NCBI GenBank assembly: GCA_902766695.1
Contig: CACXEY010000161.1
Location: 1-35,548 of the forward strand
Reading direction: 5' to 3'
Length of the DNA stretch: 35,548 bases
From: an uncultured bacterium
GTDB taxonomy: Bacteria > Verrucomicrobiota > Kiritimatiellia > CAIQIC01 > Lenti-01
Part shown: one piece after another, positions 1-7,000 of the stretch
Layout: each line of letters starts with the position of its first letter
Numbering within the stretch: position 1 is the stretch's first letter
Position numbers and translations under genes: made by a program
Notes under the pieces: generated by a model
Seen by the model: the letters and a program-made list of their open reading frames with translations, nothing else
The model's database searches: none
What the model was told of the DNA's origin: nothing

Positions 1-16
1 ATTGATGGCATGACTT

Positions 17-70
17 GTTTCCATGGCGGATGCTTTTACGGGAAACGGTGAAAACTGCAAGCATAATCTC
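17..70 (-). promoter_or_regulatory. Partial copy of the GAGATTAC upstream element
   Basis: Read on the minus strand, GAGATTAT (70-64) is followed by pyrimidine- and A-rich sequence and then CCATGGAAAC (26-17). This resembles the better-preserved elements at 2057-2115, 6675-6733 and 24729-24788. It points at whatever minus-strand gene lies left of the window. The match is looser than the other three: the last base of the first box differs, the gap is 37 nt and the second box is CCATGGAA. Nothing else is recognised in bases 1-83. Confidence 0.3.
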
Positions 71-83
71 GTGACTACACACT

Positions 84-95
84 CTAGGTATCTAG
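84..95. repeat. Short CTAG-type 8-bp repeat, 1.5 units
   Basis: CTAGGTAT followed by CTAG. The unit matches the four-unit 8-bp tandem repeat at 6161-6192. It contains the stop codon (TAG, minus strand) of the MFS-PlsC gene. Confidence 0.4.
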
Positions 96-2000
96 CCCCC
101 GTCCGCCCCCCGTAAACCACTCCTCCAGCCTCCCGTTGAACTCCGCGCGCGGGAGCGCGGCCCAGACGGCGGCACGGTCGGTGATGTCTTCGAGGTGGAG
201 CACGACCCGGCGGCGCCGCATGAAGGGTACCGCAAACAGCCAGAGGAACGCGCTCCCGAGCAGCGTCGGGACGAACGGCGGCGAGGCGGTGCGGCCGGCG
301 CGGCTCCAGATGCTGCCCCAGAGTCCGGTTGTGCGGAGGGCGATGACGCGGGTGCCGGGCGGGAGCGTCCGGCAGGCGGTCCAGGCGAGGCGGCGGTTGC
401 CGATGGCGTCGAGGCCGTCGGCCGTCTGGATGTGCCCCGCGGGATAGAGGAGGATAGAGCCGCCGGACGCCAATGCGCCGGGCACGAGGGTTTCGAGGGC
501 ATGGGCGGCGCCGGCGCGGTCGCGGCTGGCGGCGTGCGCGGCGAGGTCGGGTACGGGCACCGCGCGGAGGGTGTGCAGGACCAGCCGGGTCAGGAGTCCG
601 GCGCGGAAGAAGCGTTCGTCCACCAGCGGGCGCAGGGGGACGCGGCGGAGGGCGGTCGCGACGATCATGGGATCGACCATCGCGGGGTGGTTCGGCAGGA
701 CGAGGAACGGTCCGGGCCCGTCGAGGCAGGCGGCGCCCTCGACCGCGACTTCGTAGCGGCGGGCGAGGGCGCGCGCGCCGAGGGAGAGCAGGACGGGGCG
801 GTACGCCAGCGCGAAGACCGCCGGCGCCGCCACGAACGCCGCCCCCATCGCCCACAGGAACGCCCCCAGCCCGAACGCCCAGCTCAGCGCCGCGTAGAAC
901 GCGCTCGCCGCGAACATGAACAGGAACGTCACCTGGTTGAACCACGCGAGGACGGTGTTCAGGCGGGGACCCTTCACGACCCGCTGGATCTCCGCGTCGA
1001 GCGGCAGCTTGAAGAATCCCAGCGAGAACGACAGCACCGCCAGCAGTGCCGTGAACGCGCCCGACCCCACCGGACGGGACCCCAGCGCCAGCAGGATTCC
1101 CCCCGCCAGCCATCCCGCGGCGGGCACGAGGGCGAGCAGCGGGCGGCGCTTGTCGGCGAACCCCGCGAGGACCTGCCCGGCGACGATGCCGACCGCCGCC
1201 GCGCACAGCATCAGGCCCGTGCGCGTGGCGTCGAGGCCGAGCCCTTCGCGGCCGTAGACGAGCAGGCCCATCTGGAGCATCGCCGCGCCCCACCAGAAGA
1301 CGCACAGCGCCATCACCACCGCCATCAGCCCCGGATACCCCCGGACGATCCGCACCGATTCCGCGAAGAACCGCACCGGCCCCACCGGCCGCCGCTCCGT
1401 CCCGCGCGTTTCGTCCGCGCGTATGAAGTGGCTCGCCGCGAGCCCCGCCAGCGCGAACCCCGCCAGCAGCGCCCACTGCACCGGCGGCGGGGCGCGGTCC
1501 GACGCCACCGACCCCACGATCGTGCCCGCCAGCATCCCGCCGAACGCGATGCCTTCCATGCCGCCCATCCCCGTCGAGATGCGGCCCTCGCCGCCGATGT
1601 CGCGGATCAGCGCGTAGCGGGCCGGGGAGTAGAGGGAGCTCTGCAGCCCCATCAGCAGCACCGCCGCCACCACCGTCCACGCCGAATGCGCGCGGAAGCC
1701 CGCGACGGCCACCGCCATGATCGGCAGCTCGGCCCACTTGGCGAGGCGGACGATGGTCTTCTTGTCGAACGCCGTCGCGAGGCGGTCGGCCAGGGGCGAA
1801 AAGAGGACGTACGGCAGCACCAGCGCCGCGGCGGTCGCCCCCATGTAGAGCGGCTTGAGGCGCGGGTCCTCGATCCAGCCGATGACCGCGAAGCTCGCCA
1901 GCGTCTTGAGGAAGTTGTCGTTGACCGTCCCGAACAGGTTCGTCGCGAACAGCGGCAGGAAGGAGCGCGGGCGCGCCGGGGCTGGCTTTTGGGGGTCCAT
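84..2000 (-). CDS. MFS transporter fused to PlsC-type acyltransferase (LplT-Aas-like)
   Basis: A 638-aa fusion. Residues 1 to about 400 form a 12-helix major facilitator domain; its start (FATNLFGTVNDNFLKTL) is typical of LplT lysophospholipid flippases. Residues about 410-638 form a PlsC acyltransferase with the catalytic NHPAMVD (NHx4D). By family knowledge such fusions import lysophospholipids across the inner membrane and re-acylate them. The AMP-binding acyl-ACP ligase domain of longer Aas-type proteins is absent. Oddity: the block that normally reads FPEGTRS is YPAGHIQ here, lacking the conserved Glu and Arg. The start is supported by a TTGACG-18-GACTAT promoter whose -10 ends 7 nt before the ATG, with no Shine-Dalgarno, so the mRNA may be leaderless. 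Family assignment is firm; exact lipid specificity is not known. Confidence 0.9.
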   Translation of the reverse strand: MDPQKPAPARPRSFLPLFATNLFGTVNDNFLKTLASFAVIGWIEDPRLKPLYMGATAAALVLPYVLFSPLADRLATAFDKKTIVRLAKWAELPIMAVAVAGFRAHSAWTVVAAVLLMGLQSSLYSPARYALIRDIGGEGRISTGMGGMEGIAFGGMLAGTIVGSVASDRAPPPVQWALLAGFALAGLAASHFIRADETRGTERRPVGPVRFFAESVRIVRGYPGLMAVVMALCVFWWGAAMLQMGLLVYGREGLGLDATRTGLMLCAAAVGIVAGQVLAGFADKRRPLLALVPAAGWLAGGILLALGSRPVGSGAFTALLAVLSFSLGFFKLPLDAEIQRVVKGPRLNTVLAWFNQVTFLFMFAASAFYAALSWAFGLGAFLWAMGAAFVAAPAVFALAYRPVLLSLGARALARRYEVAVEGAACLDGPGPFLVLPNHPAMVDPMIVATALRRVPLRPLVDERFFRAGLLTRLVLHTLRAVPVPDLAAHAASRDRAGAAHALETLVPGALASGGSILLYPAGHIQTADGLDAIGNRRLAWTACRTLPPGTRVIALRTTGLWGSIWSRAGRTASPPFVPTLLGSAFLWLFAVPFMRRRRVVLHLEDITDRAAVWAALPRAEFNGRLEEWFTGGGRGLDT

Positions 2001-2007
2001 GCCCCCG

Positions 2008-2037
2008 ATAGTCGCCGCTTCCGCCCCCCGCCGTCAA
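2008..2037 (-). promoter_or_regulatory. Promoter of the MFS-PlsC gene
   Basis: Minus strand: -35 TTGACG (2037-2032), 18-bp G-rich spacer, -10 GACTAT (2013-2008, 3 of 6 to TATAAT), then 7 nt to the ATG at 2000. Initiation 6-8 nt after the -10 would give a leaderless mRNA. The -10 is weak; the spacing and the shared design with other genes here support it. Confidence 0.5.
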
Positions 2038-2056
2038 GCCCGGAGACGGGGAGTGG

Positions 2057-2115
2057 GTTCATGGCGGCGGAATGGGGGCGGAACGGCGGAAAACCGGGTG
2101 TTTTCCCGTAATCTC
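2057..2115 (-). promoter_or_regulatory. Bipartite upstream element (GAGATTAC - 43 nt - CCATGAAC)
   Basis: Minus strand: GAGATTAC at 2115-2108 and CCATGAAC at 2064-2057, separated by 43 nt. The same pair, order and gap recur before the cobalamin operon (6675-6733, 43 nt) and gspI (24729-24788, 44 nt). Here the first box ends about 108 nt upstream of the MFS-PlsC start. Intervening sequence is also partly conserved (AAAAC..CCGGTTTTCC). Function is unknown. An activator site or a small transcribed element are both possible. Confidence 0.5.
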
Positions 2116-2165
2116 GCAATGGGTCGGCAGGACCCGCGGGAGGGAGCGGGAGGAGGGGGGGGCCG

Positions 2166-3347
2166 TCAAGGACGGACGAGGCCGGGGAGGGCGTCCGCGA
2201 GGTCGCCGGGGAGGGGGATACCGGGCCAGGCGGCGGCGCGGTGGGCGGCGACCTGCCGGGCGAGGTCGGGTCGTCCGGCGCAAAGCCACGCGCGGGCGAG
2301 CTGGTCGCAGATGGCCGCCTGCACGTCCGGGGCGCGGTCCCGGGCGCGGGACCAGGCCCGTTCCAGGGTGGCCGCGGCGGTGTCGCAGTCGCCCGCGGCG
2401 ATCTGGGCCCCCCCGGCGGTTTCGAGGTAGAAGGGGTTGGTCGGGACGATACGGCAGGCGGTCCCGGCGTGGTCGAGGGCGCCGGCGGGATCGGTTCCTT
2501 CCTGCAGCAGCGCGCAGGCGAGATTGTTGTGCAGCCGGGGATTCCCCGGATCAAGTTCCAGCGCCCGCCGGTACAACGGGATGGCCTCCCCCGGCTTCCC
2601 CGTCCGGACGAGCGAATCGGCCCGCCCGCAGAGGGCATGGACCGCCAACTCCGGCGCGGCGGCTTCTTCGAGGAGCCGTCCGTAGAGCGCGGCGGCCTGC
2701 CGGTCGTCGCCCTGCGCGGAATGGTAGTCCGCGAGCAACCGCGTCCGCTCCGCCGCGTCGATCGGCAGGCGGTCCAGTCCGCGCGGCGGGGAGAGGCACA
2801 ACGCGGCGTGGGACAGGCTTTCGCGCATTCCGAAGAAGCGGCTTGCGGGCATCTCCTCCAACGGGCCGTCGCCGACCATGAGGCGGATCCGGTCGGACTC
2901 CGGATCCCAGCCCGCGGGCATGGCCAGCCGGATGCTCCGATGCCGTCCGCCGGGCAGGTACAGCAGGAGCGGGCGGTTGGCCCCGAAGGCCTCCCGCAGT
3001 CCCTCCGGATCGGTCTTCAGGGTGGCCGCGATGCGATTCCGCTTCCGGGCGGCCCGCAGGAGGGCGGCCCGGTCGAGCCGACCCTGCACGACGCCGGACG
3101 GCAGGATGTCCGCCCGCTCTTCCGGCGGCAGACCGATGCCGTACGCCGCGAAGAAGGCCGCCAGCACGGCATCCGCGTCGGATATCGTGCCGGCCGGGAC
3201 CGACGGCGCCGGCGACAGGGCGAGAGGGCGCGGCGCGCGGGGACCGCGCGTGGCGCACCCCGCCGCCAGGAGGACGGCCGCGACGGCGGGAAGGACGCTC
3301 CGGATTCCGCCGGCGCCCCTCCCGTGCCGCGACGGAAAGCCCCCCAT
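2166..3347 (-). CDS. TPR lipoprotein with a C39-like but cysteine-less N-terminal domain
   Basis: A 393-aa lipoprotein: signal peptide with lipobox LLAAGC near residues 25-30. A region at about 55-190 (AAFFAAYGIGLPPEE, then LPSGVVQGRLDRAALLRAARKR and NRPLLLYLPGG) has the layout of bacterial C39-like cysteine peptidases that carry a TPR tail. I see no catalytic Cys in it, so it is probably non-enzymatic; this is inference from pattern. Residues about 210-380 hold TPR repeats (KPGEAIPLYRRALELDPGNP and following). The start was chosen at 3347 because its ATG overlaps the stop of the upstream BON gene (ATGA), implying translational coupling. A longer reading frame upstream is not needed. Likely envelope-located scaffold protein; substrate unknown. 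Confidence 0.75.
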   Translation of the reverse strand: MGGFPSRHGRGAGGIRSVLPAVAAVLLAAGCATRGPRAPRPLALSPAPSVPAGTISDADAVLAAFFAAYGIGLPPEERADILPSGVVQGRLDRAALLRAARKRNRIAATLKTDPEGLREAFGANRPLLLYLPGGRHRSIRLAMPAGWDPESDRIRLMVGDGPLEEMPASRFFGMRESLSHAALCLSPPRGLDRLPIDAAERTRLLADYHSAQGDDRQAAALYGRLLEEAAAPELAVHALCGRADSLVRTGKPGEAIPLYRRALELDPGNPRLHNNLACALLQEGTDPAGALDHAGTACRIVPTNPFYLETAGGAQIAAGDCDTAAATLERAWSRARDRAPDVQAAICDQLARAWLCAGRPDLARQVAAHRAAAWPGIPLPGDLADALPGLVRP

Positions 3348-3652
3348 CAGAAGATGCGGGTGTGGTCCCGGACCTCGAAGATGCCGTCCGTGCGCTCCAG
3401 GATCTGGATGGCGCGCTGCCGCACCGCCTCGCTGGGCACGCTGCCGGTGAGGGTCGCCAGACCGTTCTCTACCGTCACGAGCAAGGTGGCGTCGGCCGTC
3501 ATGGCGTCGCGGGCCAGGCCCTCCGCGGCGGCGGCCTGGATGCCGGCATCGCTCGCCGGATCGGGGGTCCATTCCTGTCCCTCCAGGAGGGCGCATCCGG
3601 AGGCCAGGGCCACCAACAGGGCCGCGGCCGCTCCCAACATGTATCTGCTCAT
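3347..3652 (-). CDS. BON-domain lipoprotein
   Basis: 101 aa: short signal peptide with lipobox LASGC (Cys about residue 20), then a BON domain (about 50-101; ADATLLVTVENGLATLTGSVPSE...AIQILERTDGIFEVRD). BON domains are associated with membrane or phospholipid interaction in the periplasm (OsmY and relatives). The start is supported by AAGGAG ten or so nt upstream. It is the first gene of a two-gene operon with the TPR lipoprotein, overlapping by 4 nt. A well-placed promoter lies at 3677-3705. Confidence 0.85.
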   Translation of the reverse strand: MSRYMLGAAAALLVALASGCALLEGQEWTPDPASDAGIQAAAAEGLARDAMTADATLLVTVENGLATLTGSVPSEAVRQRAIQILERTDGIFEVRDHTRIF

Positions 3653-3676
3653 CGTCGGAATCTCCTTCCGCCCGCG

Positions 3677-3705
3677 TGAATAGCGAAAACCCCGCCCCGT
3701 GTCAA
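3677..3705 (-). promoter_or_regulatory. Promoter of the BON-TPR lipoprotein operon
   Basis: Minus strand: consensus -35 TTGACA (3705-3700), 17-bp spacer containing two GGGG runs, -10 TATTCA (3682-3677). It leaves a leader of about 17 nt that carries a good Shine-Dalgarno, so this gene is not leaderless. Confidence 0.6.
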
Positions 3706-3758
3706 CGCGGAGCCCCACGCCATCCCCCCTTCCCGCCCGCGCAGCGGGCGCACCGCAT

Positions 3759-3786
3759 CTCGTCACTCGTCTCCCGTCTCTCGTCA
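3759..3786. repeat. Heptamer tandem repeat, 4 units
   Basis: CTCGTCA, CTCGTCT, CCCGTCT, CTCGTCA in tandem. It lies in the gap between ptsP and the BON gene. It is one of several unrelated 7-9 bp tandem repeat families in the window. Confidence 0.6.
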
Positions 3787-3792
3787 CTGCGG

Positions 3793-3811
3793 GCGGGCGC
3801 GACGCGCCCGC
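3793..3811 (-). terminator. GC hairpin directly after ptsP
   Basis: A near-perfect palindrome of CGGGCGCG-type sequence begins 2 nt after the ptsP stop on the minus strand. It could form a very stable stem but has no U-tract after it. It may act as a 3' end stabiliser or a weak terminator. Confidence 0.3.
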
Positions 3812-3812
3812 T

Positions 3813-6134
3813 TCAGGATTTGCAGAGGTCTTCGAGGTAGGCTTCGACTTCGGAGATGCGGGTGAAGGTGAGCATTTCGCGGGCCTGCCATTCGGCTTCG
3901 TCGATGTTGATCTTGCCGATGGCTTCCTGGACGGCCGGGATGCTCGCGGAGTCGATGCTGATGGTCCGCAGGCCGATGCCCAGCAGGAAGGGGAGCATCT
4001 GGACGTCGCTGCCCAGGTTACCGCAGAGGGAGAGGGCCTTGCCGGTGGGTTTGACGGCTTCGGCGATGCGCGCCAGGGTGCGCAGGACGGCCGGATGGTG
4101 CGGGGAGAAGAAGCTCGAGACGGCGCTGTTGGTGCGGTCCACCGCCAGCAGGTACTGGATGAGGTCGTTGGTGCCGATGCTCAGGAAGTCGGCCGCTTTC
4201 GCGAAGTCGGCCGCGAGCATGGCGGTCGCGGGGATCTCGATCATGACGCCGATCTCGGGCAGGCGGCAGGGGATGCCTTCGGCCCGCAAATCGCGGTAGC
4301 AGGCGAGGGTGATTTCCTTGGCGGTCCAGTATTCGTCGAGGGAGGCGACCAGCGGGAACATGATCTTGGCCCGCTCGGACACGTGCGCGGCCCGCAGGAG
4401 GGCCCGCAGCTGCTGCTTGAAGATTTCGGGGTTGCGCAGGGAGAAGCGCAGGGCGCGGAGGCCCAGGAAGGGGTTGGATTCGTGCGGCGTGGGGAAGTAG
4501 GAGAGGGCCTTGTCGCCGCCGATGTCGAGGGTGCGGAAGACGACGGGCTTGCCGGCCATGCGCTCGAGGACGCTCTTGTAGCCGACGTACTGTTCTTCCT
4601 CGGTCGGGAAGGCGTTGCGGATGATGAAGGGGAATTCGGTGCGGTAGAGTCCGATGCCTTCGACCTTGGCGCTCATCGCGAGGTCGAGTTCGCTGACGAG
4701 GTTGAGGTTGGCCATGAGGGTGACGCGCGTGCCGTCGAGGGTGCGGGTCTCGGGCTTGCTGCGGCGGGCGAGCTGCTCGGTGGTGGCGAGGTTGCGCAGC
4801 AGTTCGCGCATGGTCTGGATGGCTTCCTCGCCGGGACGGATGACGATCTGCCCGCCCTTGGCGTCGAGGAGCACGGGGGTCTTTTCGGGGACGGCGAGGA
4901 GGCGCCGGTCGCCGCAGACGACGAGGGGCAGGTCGAGGGCCTTGGCGAGGATGGCGACGTGGGAGTGCTGTCCGGTGCCGAGCAGGATGAGCCCGGCGGC
5001 GCCCTCGGCGGAGAGTTTCAAAATGTCGGACGGCAGGAGGCTTTCGGCGATGACGATCTGCCCGGTGTAGTCGGGCATGTCGGCCTCGGCGGCGGCGGGA
5101 TTGAGGTTGTGCAACAGGCGGTGGCCGAGGTCCTCGACGTCGAGGACCTTTTCGCGCATGAGCGAGTTGGGGCTGTGCTCGAAGAGGTCGGCGTAGTGGC
5201 GGATTTCCTCCATGACCGCGTCCCACGGGTTCTTGCCCGCGCGGATCTTGAGGCGGATTTCGCCGGCGAACGCGTCGTCCTTGAGCATCAGCACGTGCGC
5301 GCCGAAGATCATCGACGCAGCGTCCTGTATCTTGTCCTGGAGCCGTCGCTGCAGCTCCAGCAGCTGGCGTTCGGTGAGGGCGGCCGCGCGGTCGAAGTCG
5401 GCCTCCGTGAGCCCTTCCGGCGCGGGGTCGTTGAGGGCGGTGCGCTCCAGGTAGTGGCCGATGCGGGTGGACAGGCCCATCGCCATCCCGCCCGCGGCCC
5501 AGATGCCCGGTATGCAGTGCGTGCCGGTGGCGAGCAGCAGCGCCTCGGGACCGTCGGTTTCGAGCTTGCCGCCGGGGCCGTCGGCGGAAGTGGAGACGGC
5601 GTCCTGGTTCTTGCGGAGGGCGAGGAGCAGGTGGGCGTTCTCGACGACGCCAGCGAGCTGCGAGGCGATGACGCGCAACGCCTGGATGTCGTTCGCCGTG
5701 AAGTAGTTGTACTGCGGGTCCTGCACGACGATGACGCCCACGGGGTTCATCTTGCGCGTGATGGGGACCGCGAGGTAGGAGACGAACGCCTCCTCGCCGC
5801 TGTCGGGCACGAACTTGTAATTCGGGTTGTCGCGCCCGTTCGCCTCGCAGATGGGCTTCAACGTCTTGAGGCTGGTCCCGACGAGCCCCTCGCCGAGCGC
5901 GAAGCGGAGCCGCCCGACGAGCGCCGGATTGAGCCCCTGGTTGGCGCGGAGCACGAGGTCCTGGGTTTTCGCCTCGTAGAGGTAGATCGAGCACACGGCG
6001 GCGCGCATGTGCCAGGCGACCATCGACACCGCGCGCTTCAGGAACGAGTCCAGCCCGCTCTCGAAATCGAACAACCCGACCAACTCCCCGATGTCGCACA
6101 TCAGCGCGACCGGATCTTTCTGGAAATCGCTCAT
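3813..6134 (-). CDS. ptsP: Phosphoenolpyruvate-protein phosphotransferase with GAF domain (enzyme I Ntr)
   Basis: 773 aa. Residues about 20-165 form a GAF sensor domain, followed by the EI N-terminal HPr-binding region (about 195-345), the swivelling phosphohistidine domain with HSHVAI in place of the usual TSHxAI (the phosphorylated His), and the C-terminal TIM barrel with LGLRALRFSL, MIEIPATAM, FLSIGTNDLIQY and the active-site Cys in LCGN. It transfers phosphate from PEP to NPr in the nitrogen-related PTS, a regulatory rather than sugar-uptake chain. No NPr, EIIA or sugar permease gene is in the window, so partners must lie elsewhere. Length is that of PtsP, not of PtsI. Start: AAGG five nt upstream of the ATG at 6134. 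Confidence 0.95.
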   Translation of the reverse strand: MSDFQKDPVALMCDIGELVGLFDFESGLDSFLKRAVSMVAWHMRAAVCSIYLYEAKTQDLVLRANQGLNPALVGRLRFALGEGLVGTSLKTLKPICEANGRDNPNYKFVPDSGEEAFVSYLAVPITRKMNPVGVIVVQDPQYNYFTANDIQALRVIASQLAGVVENAHLLLALRKNQDAVSTSADGPGGKLETDGPEALLLATGTHCIPGIWAAGGMAMGLSTRIGHYLERTALNDPAPEGLTEADFDRAAALTERQLLELQRRLQDKIQDAASMIFGAHVLMLKDDAFAGEIRLKIRAGKNPWDAVMEEIRHYADLFEHSPNSLMREKVLDVEDLGHRLLHNLNPAAAEADMPDYTGQIVIAESLLPSDILKLSAEGAAGLILLGTGQHSHVAILAKALDLPLVVCGDRRLLAVPEKTPVLLDAKGGQIVIRPGEEAIQTMRELLRNLATTEQLARRSKPETRTLDGTRVTLMANLNLVSELDLAMSAKVEGIGLYRTEFPFIIRNAFPTEEEQYVGYKSVLERMAGKPVVFRTLDIGGDKALSYFPTPHESNPFLGLRALRFSLRNPEIFKQQLRALLRAAHVSERAKIMFPLVASLDEYWTAKEITLACYRDLRAEGIPCRLPEIGVMIEIPATAMLAADFAKAADFLSIGTNDLIQYLLAVDRTNSAVSSFFSPHHPAVLRTLARIAEAVKPTGKALSLCGNLGSDVQMLPFLLGIGLRTISIDSASIPAVQEAIGKINIDEAEWQAREMLTFTRISEVEAYLEDLCKS

Positions 6135-6160
6135 GCCTTATGCCGCTCCATCCACGCCAT

Positions 6161-6192
6161 CTAGATACCTAGATGCCTAGATATCTAGAAAT
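6161..6192. repeat. 8-bp tandem repeat, 4 units
   Basis: CTAGATAC, CTAGATGC, CTAGATAT, CTAGAAAT, in tandem 27 nt upstream of ptsP. Each unit holds the palindrome CTAG, which is normally scarce in bacterial DNA. A shorter copy is at 84-95. Confidence 0.65.
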
Positions 6193-6222
6193 CCAGCTCC
6201 TTCCCCCCCCTGCAAACCCCGC

Positions 6223-6250
6223 TTGACAACGCCCCGCGAAAGAGTAAGGT
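6223..6250 (+). promoter_or_regulatory. Promoter of tRNA-Gln
   Basis: Consensus -35 TTGACA (6223-6228), 16-bp spacer, -10 TAAGGT (6245-6250). Predicted initiation about 6257, a few nt before the tRNA 5' end. Confidence 0.65.
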
Positions 6251-6263
6251 GGTGCGAGTTGCC

Positions 6264-6337
6264 TGCCCGATGGTGTAACGGTAGCACAGCAGACTCTGGA
6301 TCTGTTTGTTCAGGTTCAAATCCTGATCGGGCAACCA
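6264..6337 (+). tRNA. tRNA-Gln (anticodon CUG)
   Basis: A 74-nt cloverleaf with encoded CCA. The acceptor arm TGCCCGA pairs with TCGGGCA. The anticodon stem GCAGA/TCTGT encloses the loop CTCTGGA, giving anticodon CTG (codon CAG). The T arm contains GGTTCAAATCC. It is flanked by its own promoter and an intrinsic terminator, so it is a single-gene transcription unit. Confidence 0.97.
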
Positions 6338-6343
6338 CCCTTC

Positions 6344-6368
6344 GGCCGGACCGCGCGTCCGGCCTTTT
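6344..6368 (+). terminator. Intrinsic terminator of tRNA-Gln
   Basis: Stem GGCCGGAC / GTCCGGCC (8 bp, perfect) with loop CGCGC, followed by TTTT. It starts 7 nt after the tRNA. Confidence 0.8.
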
Positions 6369-6396
6369 CCGTGCCCCGCCGCGGGCCGCCGGAAAG

Positions 6397-6541
6397 TTTT
6401 CCAACGATTGGAAACTTTTTTTCCAATGATTGGAAACTTTTTTTCCAATGGTTGGAAAACCGGGCGGAATTTTCCAATGATTGGAAAAAATTTTCCCGGT
6501 TTTTCCAATGATTGGAAAAAAGTTTTCCAATGGTTGGAAAA
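6397..6541. repeat. Array of six 19-bp palindromes, TTTTCCAATGATTGGAAAA type
   Basis: Six copies begin at 6397, 6419, 6441, 6470, 6501 and 6523. Arms TTTTCCAA/TTGGAAAA are almost invariant and the centre is TGA, CGA or TGG. Centre-to-centre distances are 22, 22, 29, 31 and 22 bp, close to two or three turns of B-DNA. A second four-copy array is at 31644-31744. It lies between tRNA-Gln and the cobalamin operon promoter. Multi-site operator, nucleoid-protein site or repeat family are the options. The spacers are not uniform and the units are palindromic, so it is not a CRISPR array. Confidence 0.85.
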
Positions 6542-6674
6542 CCCCATGTTCACCGCCTGACCTGTAGCCGACCTGTCCATCGTGCGCGGGATTGTACCGC
6601 CCCCCCCGCCCCCCTGCAAGAGGGAAAGTTCCCCCGCCGCCGCGCCGCGTGGCACGCCTTGGCGGAAGTGTCGT

Positions 6675-6733
6675 GAGATTACTGTAAACCGCCCGTTTTT
6701 CCCTGTTTCCAAACCATGCTCCCCTCCATGAAC
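6675..6733 (+). promoter_or_regulatory. Bipartite upstream element before the cobalamin operon
   Basis: GAGATTAC at 6675-6682 and CCATGAAC at 6726-6733, with a 43-nt gap that contains GTTTTTCCCTGTTTCC. Same arrangement as at 2057-2115 and 24729-24788. The first box ends about 128 nt upstream of the predicted transcription start near 6810. Confidence 0.5.
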
Positions 6734-6774
6734 GCATCCGCCGCGGCGAGACGGGAGACGGCGGCGGATAACGG

Positions 6775-6803
6775 TTGAAACGGCGCGGGGGCGGGGATAG
6801 GAT
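6775..6803 (+). promoter_or_regulatory. Promoter of the cobalamin riboswitch operon
   Basis: -35 TTGAAA (6775-6780), 17-bp G-rich spacer, -10 TAGGAT (6798-6803). Predicted initiation about 6810, just before the aptamer. Confidence 0.65.
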
Positions 6804-6825
6804 GGAGGCTCAAACCACGGCGGAG

Positions 6826-7000
6826 AGGTTCCGCCCCGGGGCAAACGGAATCCCGTGCGAATCGGGAGCTGTTGCGCAACTGTGAGCTTCCGCATGTCCC
6901 GGCCACTGCGCCACCCTGCGGCGGGGTCGTTCCGGCTTCCACGCGGCGGGGGAAGGCCCGGCCGGGTCCTACAGGAGGTCAGCCAGAAGACGTGTCCCGG
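6826..7000 (+). promoter_or_regulatory. Cobalamin (adenosylcobalamin-type) riboswitch
   Basis: The aptamer core is clear: GTGCGAATCGGGAGCTG, GCGCAACTGTGAG, then GCCACTGCGCC, GGGGGAAGGCC, and the 3' B12 box AGCCAGAAGACGTGTCC (6981-6997). The outer helix can form between TTCCGCCCCGGG and TCCCGGGGAA. A small GCGAC/GTCGC hairpin (about 7041-7053) lies just before the AAAGGA ribosome site of the next gene, consistent with translational control. By family knowledge, cobalamin binding represses the downstream uptake genes. Exact ends are estimated. Confidence 0.93.

Noticed and set aside
195-2111. 638-codon plus-strand frame opposite the MFS-PlsC gene
   Set aside because: Arg/Gly/Glu-rich shadow of a clear membrane protein.
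6397-6541. CRISPR array
   Set aside because: Units are perfect-type palindromes with short, unequal, mutually similar spacers, and no cas gene is present.
6177-6737. Minus-strand ORFs across the palindrome array
   Set aside because: They translate repeats (NHWK-like strings) and run through the tRNA gene.
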